A stretch of DNA of 64,000 bases from Actinophytocola algeriensis (GTDB lineage Bacteria > Actinomycetota > Actinomycetes > Mycobacteriales > Pseudonocardiaceae), in contig NZ_JACHJQ010000001.1 in assembly GCF_014203735.1 (NCBI RefSeq), forward strand, positions 1,103,269 through 1,167,268, written 5' to 3'. The number at the start of each line of letters is the position of its first letter. Positions within the stretch are counted from its first letter, which is position 1. Both the position numbers and the translations under genes were made by a program. Of the stretch, positions 6,824 through 15,101 are shown one piece after another. The notes beneath the pieces are model-generated. The model was given only the letters and a program-made list of their open reading frames with translations, made no database searches and had not been told where the DNA came from.

Positions 6824-8731
6824 ATGGTTCAGGTTCAGGTCGAGCGATTCGACTACGACGTCATCGTCATCGGTGCCGGTGGTGCCGGGCTCCGCGCCGC
6901 CATCGAGGCCAGGCAGCAGGGCAAGAAGACCGCGATCATCTCGAAGTCGCTCTTCGGCAAGGCCCACACCGTCATGGCCGAGGGCGGTTGCGCCGCCTCG
7001 ATGGGCAACGTCAACGAGAAGGACAACTGGCAGGTCCACTTCCGCGACACCATGCGCGGCGGGAAGTTCCTCAACAACTGGCGGATGGCCGAGCTCCACG
7101 CCAAGGAGGCCCCCGAGCGCGTCTGGGAGCTGGAGACCTACGGTGCGCTGTTCGACCGCACCAAGGACGGCAAGATCAGCCAGCGCAACTTCGGCGGCCA
7201 CACCTACCCCCGCCTCGCGCACGTCGGTGACCGCACCGGCCTCGAGATGATCCGCACCATGCAGCAGAAGATCGTCTCGCTGCAGCAGGAGGACTTCGCC
7301 GAGACCGGTGACTACGAGTCGCACCTCAAGGTCTTCTCCGAGTGCACCGTCACCGAGCTGATCAAGGACGGCGACCGGATCGCTGGCGCGTTCGCCTACT
7401 GGCGCGACTCCGGCAAGTTCGTGCTGTTCTCCGCGCCGGCCATCGTGCTGGCGACCGGTGGCATCGGCAAGTCGTTCAAGGTCACCTCGAACTCCTGGGA
7501 GTACACCGGCGACGGCCACGCGCTGGCACTGCGCGCGGGCGCGACGCTGATCAACATGGAGTTCGTCCAGTTCCACCCGACCGGCATGGTCTGGCCGCCG
7601 TCGGTGAAGGGCATCCTGGTCACCGAGGGCGTCCGCGGTGACGGCGGTGTCCTGAAGAACTCCGACGGCAAGCGCTTCATGTTCGAGTACATCCCGGACG
7701 TGTTCAAGGGCCAGTACGCGGAGACCGAGCAGGAGGCCGACGGCTGGTACGCCGACCAGGACAACAACCGCCGCACCCCCGACCTGCTGCCCCGCGACGA
7801 GGTCGCCCGCGCGATCAACTCCGAGGTCAAGGCCGGCCGCGGTTCACCGCACGGCGGCGTGTTCCTGGACATCGCGAGCCGTCTCCCGGCCGAGGAGATC
7901 CGCCGCCGCCTGCCGTCGATGTACCACCAGTTCAAGGAACTGGCCGATGTGGACATCACCGCGCAGCCCATGGAGGTCGGTCCGACCTGCCACTACGTCA
8001 TGGGTGGCGTCGAGGTCGACCCCGACACCGCGTCGTCGATCGTGCCGGGCCTGTTCGCGGCCGGTGAGGTCGCGGGCGGCATGCACGGCTCCAACCGCCT
8101 CGGCGGCAACTCGCTGTCCGACCTGATCGTGTTCGGCCGCCGCGCGGGACTCGGCGCGGCCGAGTACATCGACGCGCTCGAGCAGCGTCCGAAGATCTCC
8201 GAGTCCGATGTGGACGGCGCGGCGGCACGTGCGGTGAGCCCGTTCGACTTCCCCAGCTCCGGGCAGGCCGAGAACCCGTACTCGATCCACGCCGAGCTGC
8301 AGCAGTCGATGAACGACCTCGTCGGCATCATCCGCAAGGAAGAGGAAGTCCAGGCGGCGCTGGACAAGCTGGCCGAGCTCAAGGAGCGGGCGAAGCTCGT
8401 CGCAGTCGAGGGCCGCCGCGAGTTCAACCCGGGCTGGCACCTCGCGATCGACCTGCGCAACATGCTGCTCGTCAGCGAGTGCGTCGCCAAGGCCGCGCTC
8501 CTGCGCACGGAGAGCCGCGGTGGGCACACCCGCGACGACTTCCCCGGCATGGACTCCAAGTGGCGCAACACCTTGCTGGTGTGCGAGGCCTACGACGACG
8601 GTGCGCGGGTCACGCCCAAGGAGCAGGTGCCGATGCGCGAGGACCTGCTGGAGCTGTTCGAGCTGTCCGAGCTCGAGAAGTACTACACAGACGGCGAGCT
8701 GGCCGACCACCCGCAGAGGAGTGGCTCATGA
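6824..8731 (+). CDS. sdhA: Succinate dehydrogenase flavoprotein subunit
   Basis: This subunit oxidises succinate to fumarate with covalently bound FAD. The 635 residues begin with the Rossmann motif VIVIGAGGAGLRAAIEA (about 12-28), then the flavin-attachment region around GKAHTVMAEGG, the substrate-site segment QFHPTGM, and the late GMHGSNRLGGNSL and R-rich helical C-terminus typical of SdhA/FrdA. AAGGA lies ahead of the ATG. Length and motifs match the Sdh1/fumarate-reductase-like branch. The stop codon TGA at 8729-8731 is also the first codon of a dispersed repeat element (8729-8828). Confidence 0.95.
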   Translation: MVQVQVERFDYDVIVIGAGGAGLRAAIEARQQGKKTAIISKSLFGKAHTVMAEGGCAASMGNVNEKDNWQVHFRDTMRGGKFLNNWRMAELHAKEAPERVWELETYGALFDRTKDGKISQRNFGGHTYPRLAHVGDRTGLEMIRTMQQKIVSLQQEDFAETGDYESHLKVFSECTVTELIKDGDRIAGAFAYWRDSGKFVLFSAPAIVLATGGIGKSFKVTSNSWEYTGDGHALALRAGATLINMEFVQFHPTGMVWPPSVKGILVTEGVRGDGGVLKNSDGKRFMFEYIPDVFKGQYAETEQEADGWYADQDNNRRTPDLLPRDEVARAINSEVKAGRGSPHGGVFLDIASRLPAEEIRRRLPSMYHQFKELADVDITAQPMEVGPTCHYVMGGVEVDPDTASSIVPGLFAAGEVAGGMHGSNRLGGNSLSDLIVFGRRAGLGAAEYIDALEQRPKISESDVDGAAARAVSPFDFPSSGQAENPYSIHAELQQSMNDLVGIIRKEEEVQAALDKLAELKERAKLVAVEGRREFNPGWHLAIDLRNMLLVSECVAKAALLRTESRGGHTRDDFPGMDSKWRNTLLVCEAYDDGARVTPKEQVPMREDLLELFELSELEKYYTDGELADHPQRSGS

Positions 8732-8828
8732 GCGGAGCTCGCGGAGCTGGCGGAGCGAGTCATCGAACAGAGCATCAAAGCTGGGCGACCCGCGAGCGGC
8801 CGCTCGGAGCCTGCGAGGAGCGGTCATG
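8729..8828 (+). repeat. Stop-to-start dispersed repeat element, sdhA-sdhB copy
   Basis: The element begins on the sdhA TGA (TGAGCGGAGCTCGCGGAG) and ends on the sdhB ATG. Its last 58 bases (8773-8830) match the gluC-gluD spacer (12344 down to 12287, other strand) at 52 of 58 positions, including the Shine-Dalgarno region and ATGAG. Its first part matches the psuG leader (60758 down to about 60725). The core repeated elsewhere is CGGAGCTCGCGGAG. Confidence 0.75.
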
Positions 8829-9587
8829 AGTTACAAGGGCAACTTCAAGGTCTGGCGTGGTGACGCCGACGGCGGTGACCTGGAGGACTACGTCGTCGAG
8901 GTCAACGAGGGTGAGGTCATCCTCGACATCATCCACCGCCTGCAGGCCACGCAGGCGCCGGACCTCGCCGTGCGCTGGAACTGCAAGGCGGGCAAGTGCG
9001 GCTCGTGCTCCGCGGAGATCAACGGCATGCCGCGCCTGATGTGCATGACGCGCATGTCGGTGTTCTCCGAGTCCGAGACGATCACCGTCACGCCACTGCG
9101 CACGTTCCCGGTGATCCGCGACCTCGTCACCGACGTGTCCTTCAACTACGAGAAGGCACGGGAGATCCCGTCGTTCGCGCCGCCGAAGAACCTCGGTCTC
9201 GGCGAGTACCGGATGAAGCAGCAGGACGTCGAGCGCTCGCAGGAGTTCCGCAAGTGCATCGAGTGCTTCCTGTGCCAGAACACCTGCCACGTCATCCGTG
9301 ACCACGAGGAGAACAAGGAGAACTTCGCCGGTCCGCGTTACCTCATGCGGATCGCGGAGCTCGAGATGCACCCCCTCGACGAGGCCGACCGCGAGCGCGC
9401 CGCGCAGGAGGAGCACGGCCTCGGGTACTGCAACATCACCAAGTGCTGCACCGAGGTGTGCCCAGAGCACATCAAGATCACCGACAACGCGCTGATCCCG
9501 ATGAAGGAGCGCGTGGTCGACCGCAAGTACGACCCGGTGGTGTGGCTGGGCAACAAGCTGTTCCGCCGCAGCGGCAGCCGTCACTGA
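8826..9587 (+). CDS. sdhB: Succinate dehydrogenase iron-sulfur subunit
   Basis: The 253-residue protein carries electrons from FAD to the membrane anchor. It has the ferredoxin-type [2Fe-2S] cysteines in CKAGKCGSCSAEI and a later C, then two further cluster motifs, CIECFLCQNTC and CCTEVCPEH, for the [4Fe-4S] and [3Fe-4S] centres. The start ATG at 8826 lies at the end of the dispersed repeat, which supplies GAGGAG eight bases upstream. A terminator-like hairpin follows at 9631-9664. Confidence 0.95.
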   Translation: MSYKGNFKVWRGDADGGDLEDYVVEVNEGEVILDIIHRLQATQAPDLAVRWNCKAGKCGSCSAEINGMPRLMCMTRMSVFSESETITVTPLRTFPVIRDLVTDVSFNYEKAREIPSFAPPKNLGLGEYRMKQQDVERSQEFRKCIECFLCQNTCHVIRDHEENKENFAGPRYLMRIAELEMHPLDEADRERAAQEEHGLGYCNITKCCTEVCPEHIKITDNALIPMKERVVDRKYDPVVWLGNKLFRRSGSRH

Positions 9588-9625
9588 CGTAGCGCCGTCA
9601 CCCAGGACAGTTCACGCAGGACAGT

Positions 9626-10036
9626 TCACACAGGAGCCGTGCGACCCCGGTCGCGCGGCTCCTGCGCTTTCAGGCGGGGGCAGGGCACGCCCGCCATCGA
9701 CGCCCTGGACGTGGCGATCGCGGTGTCCAGTTGGTCCCTGGTGCTCAGCAGGTCCTGGAGCTGCCGGTCGATGCGCGCGCGTTCGGACTCCAGCAGGTCC
9801 AGCACCTCGGGGCGGACCTCTCCGCTCTCCAGGCAGGGCATCAGCGTCAGGACCGTCTTGCTGGACAACCCCGCCGAGTACAGCTGCTGGATCCGCAGGA
9901 CCCGTTCGACCGCGTCCTGTCCGTAGTGCCGCTGCCCGCTCGGACTGCGGTCCGACCTGAGCAGCTTCTGTTCCTCGTAGTAGCGCAGCGCCCGCACGCT
10001 CACGCCGGTCCGCTCCGCCAGTTCCCCGATGCGCAC
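9626..10036 (-). CDS. MerR-family transcriptional regulator
   Basis: The 136-residue protein starts with the MerR winged helix-turn-helix (MRIGELAERTGVSVRALRYYEEQKLL, shown in full in the first 26 residues) followed by the long dimerisation coiled coil (about 75-115). The short C-terminus lacks the cysteine set of metal sensors, and the effector is unknown. It is transcribed away from an SDR gene, and a perfect dyad (10059-10076) lies between them, so it very probably controls that gene. The 3' end of the coding region overlaps a hairpin that also serves sdhB. Confidence 0.88.
   Translation of the reverse strand: MRIGELAERTGVSVRALRYYEEQKLLRSDRSPSGQRHYGQDAVERVLRIQQLYSAGLSSKTVLTLMPCLESGEVRPEVLDLLESERARIDRQLQDLLSTRDQLDTAIATSRASMAGVPCPRLKAQEPRDRGRTAPV
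9631..9664. terminator. Hairpin between sdhB and the merR gene
   Basis: CAGGAGCCG at 9631-9639 pairs with CGGCTCCTG at 9656-9664, and the stem extends inward through GCGAC/GTCGC. It sits between convergent genes and can act on both strands. Just upstream, a 14-base unit (CAGGACAGTTCAC plus one base) is repeated twice at about 9603-9630. Confidence 0.6.
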
Positions 10037-10058
10037 GAGTGGCTCCCGTCACCTTGCC

Positions 10059-10076
10059 CCTGACGTCAACGTCAGG
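10059..10076. promoter_or_regulatory. MerR-type operator between the merR gene and an SDR gene
   Basis: CCTGACGT (10059-10066), two bases, ACGTCAGG (10069-10076) form a perfect dyad. Candidate -35 (TTGCCC, 10054-10059) and -10 (TAGCGT, 10080-10085) elements are 20 bases apart, the over-long spacing MerR proteins act on. The SDR start at 10093 follows so closely that the mRNA may be leaderless. Confidence 0.65.
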
Positions 10077-10092
10077 TTCTAGCGTAGACCTC

Positions 10093-10791
10093 ATGAAGAT
10101 CGAAGACTCCGTCGCGCTCGTCACCGGCGCCAACCGCGGTCTGGGCAGGCACTTCGCGGAAGCCCTCCTGCGCCGTGGCGCCAAGGTCTACGCGACCGCA
10201 CGCAACCCCGAAGCCGTCGACCTGCCGGGCGTCGAGGTGCTGCGCCTCGACGTCACGGACCCGCGCACGATCGCCGCCGCGGCAGCCGCCGCACCCGACG
10301 TCACGCTGCTCGTCAACAACGCGGGCACCAACACCTTCCAGAACCTCGTCGCGGGCGACCGCGACAAGATCCGCCTCGACATGGACACGCACTTCTACGG
10401 CACGCTCGACGTGGTGCGGGCGTTCGCGCCGGTACTGACCCGCAACGGCGGCGGCGCGATCCTGAACGTCCTGTCGGCGATGTCGTGGTTCGCCTTCGAC
10501 GGCGCCGGTTCCTACGGCGCGGCCAAGTCGGCCCAGTGGGGCCTGACCAACTCCATCCGCCTCGAGCTGGCCCCACAGGGCATCGCGGTGACCGGCCTGC
10601 ACCTGTCCAGCACGGACACCGAGATGGTGGCCGCGTTCGACATCCCCAAGACCGACCCGGCCGACGTCGTCGCGACCGCGCTCGACGGGGTGGAGGCCGG
10701 CCTCATCGAGATCATCGCCGACAGCGACACCGCCGTGGTCAAGGCCGCGCTGGCGGGCGATCCGGCTGCGTTGTACGCGCAGCTCGCCTAA
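10093..10791 (+). CDS. Short-chain dehydrogenase/reductase
   Basis: This 232-residue SDR has the cofactor motif TGANRGLGRHFAEAL near residue 12, the NNAG motif, catalytic serine in VLSAMSWFAF and the YxxxK pair in YGAAK. It should reduce or oxidise a carbonyl/alcohol with NAD(P)H, but the substrate is not evident. The ATG at 10093 is the only start that keeps the MerR operator outside the gene. Its stop meets that of the methyltransferase on the other strand (4-base overlap). Control by the divergent MerR regulator is likely. Confidence 0.88.
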   Translation: MKIEDSVALVTGANRGLGRHFAEALLRRGAKVYATARNPEAVDLPGVEVLRLDVTDPRTIAAAAAAAPDVTLLVNNAGTNTFQNLVAGDRDKIRLDMDTHFYGTLDVVRAFAPVLTRNGGGAILNVLSAMSWFAFDGAGSYGAAKSAQWGLTNSIRLELAPQGIAVTGLHLSSTDTEMVAAFDIPKTDPADVVATALDGVEAGLIEIIADSDTAVVKAALAGDPAALYAQLA

Positions 10792-11420
10792 GCGGGCTTC
10801 CTGGCGATCAGGAAGGCCTGCGGGGTCCGCTCGCTCTCCCGGGCCACGCGGACGGTCGTGACCTCCACCGGCACCCCCGCGTCGGCCAGCAGCGCCGCCA
10901 TCTTCTCCGGGCGGCGGCGGTGGAAGACGAGGTCCAGCTCGTGCCCGAGCGCCGACGTCAGGTGCATCGGTTCGTCGCCGATCTGGAAAGCGAGCATGAG
11001 GGGCCCGCCCGGCCGCAGCACGCGCGCCAGCTCCGACAGCGCCGTCGGCAGCAGGTCGTCCGGGACGTGGATCGTCGAGTAGAACGCGAGCACCCCGGCG
11101 AACGCGCCGTCGGCGTGGGGGAGGGCGAGCATCGACGCTTCCTCGAACTCCACGTCCGGGCAGGTCCGCCGGGCCACGTCGAGCATCCCGGGCGACAGGT
11201 CCACACCGGTGACGGCAACCCCGAGGTCGTGCAGGTACGCCGTCGCGAGACCCGTGCCGCACCCGACTTCGAGCACCGGCCCGTCCACCAGCGACGCGAA
11301 CAGCTCGAGCGAGCGGCACTCCACGGGCAGGTTCGCCAGCTCATCGCGGAAGTGGTCCGCGTAAGCGACGGCGACCCGGTCGTAGGAAGACCGGGTCGCC
11401 GTCAGGAAATCAGTTGCCAC
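10788..11420 (-). CDS. Class I SAM-dependent methyltransferase
   Basis: The 210-residue product has motif I VLEVGCGTGLATAYL (about 48-62), an acidic residue at the end of strand 2 (VTGVDLSPGML) and the later LRPGGPLMLAFQ, all of the UbiE/Methyltransf_11 type. The GTG at 11418-11420 overlaps the end of the glutamate permease gene gluD by 11 bases, so it is translated with the glu operon. This is an unusual companion for an amino-acid importer. The substrate is unknown. A longer start upstream would lie entirely within gluD. Confidence 0.8.
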   Translation of the reverse strand: MATDFLTATRSSYDRVAVAYADHFRDELANLPVECRSLELFASLVDGPVLEVGCGTGLATAYLHDLGVAVTGVDLSPGMLDVARRTCPDVEFEEASMLALPHADGAFAGVLAFYSTIHVPDDLLPTALSELARVLRPGGPLMLAFQIGDEPMHLTSALGHELDLVFHRRRPEKMAALLADAGVPVEVTTVRVARESERTPQAFLIARKPA

Positions 11421-12291
11421 TCGTCCGACCCGCCAGGACCGCGGCCTCGAGGTCCTTGGTGGGGCCACCTTCGAGTTCGATGTGCTTCTTGCTGCGCCGC
11501 TCCCGCTTCTGCAGGTAGTTGGCGAGCCAGGTCAGCAGCAGGCAGAGGCCGATGTAGATCCCGGCCACGACCAGCGCGGTCGGCACGAACGGCCTGCTGA
11601 ACAGCCCGTCACCGCCGATGCGCTGCGCGAACCGCAGCAGCTCCTCGTAGGTGATGAGGAAGCCGAGCGCGGTGTCCTTCAGCAGCACGACCAGCTGGCT
11701 GATGATCGTCGGCATCATCGACCGCAGCGCCTGCGGCAGCAGGATCAGGACCATGACCTGCGTCTTGCGCATGCCCAGCGCGTACGCGGCCTCGGACTGG
11801 CCGCGCGGCAGCGCCAGGATGCCCGCGCGGAACACCTCCGCGAGCACCGAGCCGTTGTAGAGCATGAGGCCCAGCACCACGGCCATGTACGGCGACATGC
11901 TGACGCCGACCGCGGGCAGGCCGTAGTAGAAGAGGAACATCATGATCAGCAGCGGGATGGCCCGGAACAGCTCCACGACGAACGTGGACACCCGCCGGAT
12001 CGACTTGTGTTCCGACAGGCGGCCCGCGGCGAAGATCGCACCGAACAGCAGCGCCAGCACGGCACCCAGGGCGAACGCCTGCAGCGTCGACAGGACCGCC
12101 GAGATCAGGTCCTCCTGGATCTTCGTGTACTGGATCCACTCCCACTTGCGGCCGGTGAACTGGCCGCTGTCGTAGAAGCGCCAGCCGACGTAGGCGACGA
12201 TCCCGGCGAGCACGAGGGCGCCGAGCACCGCGAAGATCCGGTGGCGCGCGCGGGCCCTCGGCCCGGGGGCGTCGAACAGGATGTTGCTCAT
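11410..12291 (-). CDS. gluD: Glutamate ABC transporter, permease GluD
   Basis: One of two inner-membrane subunits of the glutamate importer. The 293-residue protein has a longer N-terminal region than GluC, then the His/Glu/Gln permease fold with EAA loop YALGMRKTQVMVLILLPQALRS. The C-terminus is charged and cytoplasmic. The ATG at 12289-12291 lies at the end of the dispersed repeat element, which provides its ribosome-binding region. Reading further upstream would translate the 30-bp repeat as repeated RSEPSGRRSS decapeptides, which I judge not to be part of the protein. Confidence 0.92.
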   Translation of the reverse strand: MSNILFDAPGPRARARHRIFAVLGALVLAGIVAYVGWRFYDSGQFTGRKWEWIQYTKIQEDLISAVLSTLQAFALGAVLALLFGAIFAAGRLSEHKSIRRVSTFVVELFRAIPLLIMMFLFYYGLPAVGVSMSPYMAVVLGLMLYNGSVLAEVFRAGILALPRGQSEAAYALGMRKTQVMVLILLPQALRSMMPTIISQLVVLLKDTALGFLITYEELLRFAQRIGGDGLFSRPFVPTALVVAGIYIGLCLLLTWLANYLQKRERRSKKHIELEGGPTKDLEAAVLAGRTSGN

Positions 12292-12490
12292 GACCGCACC
12301 TCGCAGGCTCCGAGCGTCCGCTGGCGGGCCACCCAGCTCTGATGGTTCACTCCGCGAGCTCCGTCGCCCCGATGGTTCACTCGGCGAGCTCCGTCGCCCC
12401 GATGGTTCACTCCGCGAGCTCCGTCGCCCCGAAGGTTCACTCCGCAAGCTCCGTTGCCCCGATGGTTCACTCCGCAAGCTCCGTTCACCG
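12287..12490 (-). repeat. 30-bp tandem array fused to a start-codon module, gluC-gluD spacer
   Basis: Five 30-base units lie head to tail at 12341-12370, 12371-12400, 12401-12430, 12431-12460 and 12461-12490. The core on the gene strand is CGGAGCTCGCGGAGTGAAC. The first unit in the reading direction contains the TGA stop of gluC (12485-12487). The array runs into a 58-base module (12287-12344) that ends with the gluD ATG and matches the sdhA-sdhB spacer at 52 of 58 bases. There are no unique spacers, so it is not CRISPR. Confidence 0.85.
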
Positions 12491-13132
12491 GGCCACGCTC
12501 CAACGCTTCTCGAGGGTCCGCTGCACCAGCGTCAGCACCATGACCAGGACGATGAAGCCCAGGGACACCCACAGGAGGCCGACCAGCTGGTTCTCCCCGT
12601 CGTCGGAGAGCACGGACCGGATCCGGCCCGCCTCGGGGACGGAGAAACCGGCGGCGATCGTGGTGTTCTTCAGCAGGGCGATCAGCGTGCTCACCAGCGG
12701 CGGCACCACCGACCGCAGCGCTTGCGGGAGGATGATCTCCGCCAGCGACTGGCCGAACGTCAGGCCGAGCGCGCGGGCGGCCTCCGCCTGGCCGAGCGGC
12801 ACCGTGTTGATGCCGGACCGCACGACCTCGCAGATGAACGCCGAGGTGTACACCGAGAGCGCGACCACCGCGGCGGTGAAGAAGGACATCTCGATGATGT
12901 CCAGGTACGGGTAGGCGAAGACGAAGAACAGGAACACCAGCGTCAGCGGGGTGTTCCGCACGACGGTCACGTAGAGCGTGCCGGCCGCGCGGAACACCGG
13001 CACGGGACTGACCCGCAGCATCGCGAGGAACACGCCGAACACCAGTGACGCGACGCCTGCGAGCAGGAACAACTCGATCGTGGTGAGGAAGCCGTCACGG
13101 AACAACGGCCAATAGTCGATCAGTATGTTCAT
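12485..13132 (-). CDS. gluC: Glutamate ABC transporter, permease GluC
   Basis: A 215-residue His/Glu/Gln-type permease with about five membrane helices. The EAA loop ARALGLTFGQSLAEIILPQAL docks to the ATPase GluA. The ATG at 13132 is chosen because MNILIDYWPLFRDGFLTTIELFL is the normal family start. A weak stem-loop precedes it (13172-13200). The stop codon is the first base triplet of a dispersed repeat that separates it from gluD. Confidence 0.92.
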   Translation of the reverse strand: MNILIDYWPLFRDGFLTTIELFLLAGVASLVFGVFLAMLRVSPVPVFRAAGTLYVTVVRNTPLTLVFLFFVFAYPYLDIIEMSFFTAAVVALSVYTSAFICEVVRSGINTVPLGQAEAARALGLTFGQSLAEIILPQALRSVVPPLVSTLIALLKNTTIAAGFSVPEAGRIRSVLSDDGENQLVGLLWVSLGFIVLVMVLTLVQRTLEKRWSVAR

Positions 13133-13171
13133 CGGGCCTTCCCCGCCGGGTGGTTGGGTGTTGACGACGAT

Positions 13172-13200
13172 GGGTGGCCACCGATACGCGGTGACCACCC
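13172..13200 (-). terminator. Intercistronic hairpin between gluB and gluC
   Basis: GGGTGG, one mismatch, CACCG pairs with CGGTG, one mismatch, CCACCC around a loop of five bases. It lies in the 83-base gluB-gluC gap. Such stem-loops commonly keep binding-protein mRNA more abundant than permease mRNA. Here that role is inferred from position. Confidence 0.5.
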
Positions 13201-13215
13201 ACCATCAGATCCGGA

Positions 13216-14115
13216 TCAGTAGCGGTCGATCGTCGGCTTGTCGGCCTTCGAGCCCGACTTGCCGAGCGTGCTGTCGTAGATCTCCTGCCAGGTGCCGTCC
13301 TCGATGGCGGTCTCCAGGATGTCGTTCACCTTGTCCCGCAGCGCCTTGTCGTCGAGCGGCAGGCCGATGCCGTAGGGCTCCTCGGAGAACGTGTCGCCGA
13401 CGACCTTCAGGTTGTCCGGGTCCTGCGAGGCGAAGCCCTTCAGGATGGCGTCGTCGGTGGTGACCGCGTCGACCTCCTTGGTGAGGAGCTTGTCGACGCA
13501 CTGCGAGTAGCCCTGGAACTCGACGATGTTGCCGGGCTCGGTCAGGGCTTCGTCACGGACGCGCTGGATCGGCGTGGAGCCGGTCACCGAGCAGACCTTC
13601 TTGCCCTTCAGGGTGTCCTTGCCGGTGATCGTGTCGTCGTCCTTGCGGACCAGCAGGCCCTGGCCGGCCACGAAGTACGGGCCCGCGAAGGAGATCTGCG
13701 TCTTGCGCTTGTCGTTGATCGTGTAGGTGCCGACGTAGTAGTCGACGGTGCCGTTGGTGATGGCGGCCTCACGACCGGCGGACTGCACGGTCTTGTACTC
13801 GATCTTGTCCTCGCCGAAGCCCAGCTTGGCGGCGACCAGGCGCGCGATCTCGATGTCGAAACCGGAGTACTCGCCGGTGGTCGGGTCCTTGTAGCCCAGG
13901 CCAGGCTGGTCTTCCTTGACGCCGATGACGACCTTGCCGTTCTGCGTCATCCGGTCGAACGTCGCGGAGCCCTCGACCTTGACGTCGGTCTCCACCGCGG
14001 CCGTCGTGGACGGGCCACCGCCGGTCACGTCGTCGGCCGGCGCGCCTTCCTTACCGCACGCCGTGAGGGCGAGGCCGCCGACCAGCATCCCGATTGCAAG
14101 GGTACGAACCCTCAT
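13216..14115 (-). CDS. gluB: Glutamate-binding lipoprotein GluB
   Basis: The 299-residue protein has a lipoprotein signal with lipobox LTAC (Cys at residue 20), then a family-3 solute-binding domain: VVIGVKEDQPGLGY, the ligand-arginine region SAGREAAI, GTYTINDKR and SFAGPYFVAGQGLLV. It captures glutamate (or a related acidic amino acid) outside the membrane and delivers it to GluCD. It is second in the operon gluA-gluB-gluC-gluD. The ATG at 14113-14115 gives a normal signal peptide. Confidence 0.92.
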   Translation of the reverse strand: MRVRTLAIGMLVGGLALTACGKEGAPADDVTGGGPSTTAAVETDVKVEGSATFDRMTQNGKVVIGVKEDQPGLGYKDPTTGEYSGFDIEIARLVAAKLGFGEDKIEYKTVQSAGREAAITNGTVDYYVGTYTINDKRKTQISFAGPYFVAGQGLLVRKDDDTITGKDTLKGKKVCSVTGSTPIQRVRDEALTEPGNIVEFQGYSQCVDKLLTKEVDAVTTDDAILKGFASQDPDNLKVVGDTFSEEPYGIGLPLDDKALRDKVNDILETAIEDGTWQEIYDSTLGKSGSKADKPTIDRY

Positions 14116-14179
14116 TGCTACTTCACTCCTGCTCTTGTTGGTCATGCGGCGCGGGCGAACACGCCGCTGGAGGGAGTCC

Positions 14180-14935
14180 TCAGTGTGTGAGGATCTTTCC
14201 GAGGAAATCCTTCGCCCTGTTCGACTTCGGCGCCGAGAAGAACTCCGTCGGAACGGAGTCCTCCACGATCTCACCGTCGGCCATGAACACGACCCGGTGC
14301 GCCGCGTTGCGCGCGAAACCCATCTCGTGGGTGACGACCAGCATCGTCATGCCCTCCTCCGCGAGGGTGGTCATGACGTCCAGCACTTCGTTGATCATCT
14401 CGGGGTCGAGTGCCGAGGTCGGCTCGTCGAAGAGCATGACCTTGGGCTTCATCGCGAGCGCCCGGGCGATCGCGGCCCGCTGTTGCTGGCCGCCGGAGAG
14501 CTGAGCAGGGTACTTCTGTGCCTGGTTGGCGATGCCGACGCGCTCGAGCAGCTCCATCGCGGTCCGCTTCGCCTCCGGCTGCGCCATCTTGCGCACCTTC
14601 ACGGGGGCCAGCATCACGTTGTCGAGGATCGTCTTGTGCGCGAAGAGGTTGAACGACTGGAACACCATCCCGACGTCCGCCCGCAGGGTCGCGAGCTCCT
14701 TGCCCTCGGCCGGGAGCGGCTTGCCGTCGATCTCGATGAGGCCGGAGTTGATCGGCTCGAGGCGGTTGATCGAGCGGCACAGGGTGGACTTGCCGGAACC
14801 CGACGGCCCCAGGACCACGACCACCTGCCCGCGCGGCACCTCGATGTTGATGTTCTTGAGCACGTGGAGCTGGCCGAAGAACTTGTCCACCTCCACCATG
14901 CGGATCATGGGGGCGTCGGTAGCCGCTTCGGTCAT
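14180..14935 (-). CDS. gluA: Glutamate ABC transporter, ATPase GluA
   Basis: The 251-residue ATPase has Walker [11 protein letters not shown]-loop FQSFNLFAH, signature LSGGQQQR, Walker [13 protein letters not shown] and the H-loop THEMGF. It is first in the gluABCD operon, which in corynebacteria and mycobacteria also lies between recX and miaB. The ATG at 14935 gives a short unconserved N-terminus before MVEVDKFFG. The 166 bases between it and miaB must hold both divergent promoters. Confidence 0.95.
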   Translation of the reverse strand: MTEAATDAPMIRMVEVDKFFGQLHVLKNINIEVPRGQVVVVLGPSGSGKSTLCRSINRLEPINSGLIEIDGKPLPAEGKELATLRADVGMVFQSFNLFAHKTILDNVMLAPVKVRKMAQPEAKRTAMELLERVGIANQAQKYPAQLSGGQQQRAAIARALAMKPKVMLFDEPTSALDPEMINEVLDVMTTLAEEGMTMLVVTHEMGFARNAAHRVVFMADGEIVEDSVPTEFFSAPKSNRAKDFLGKILTH

Positions 14936-15101
14936 CAATCCTCCAACGTGCGCACTCTTCTGGGCCATGCGGCCATACCAGGCGTGCGTGAGACTAGCGG
15001 CCCGGTAATGGCGGAAACCTACCCCCACCCAGGGTGAGATTCATGTCCGTTTGACCACATCCGAGGTCTCAATGCGGTCACGCGTACCCTCGGTGGCTGA
15101 G

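Noticed and set aside
12341-12490. CRISPR-like direct repeats of 30 bp
   Set aside because: Units are directly tandem with no unique spacers and no cas genes nearby.
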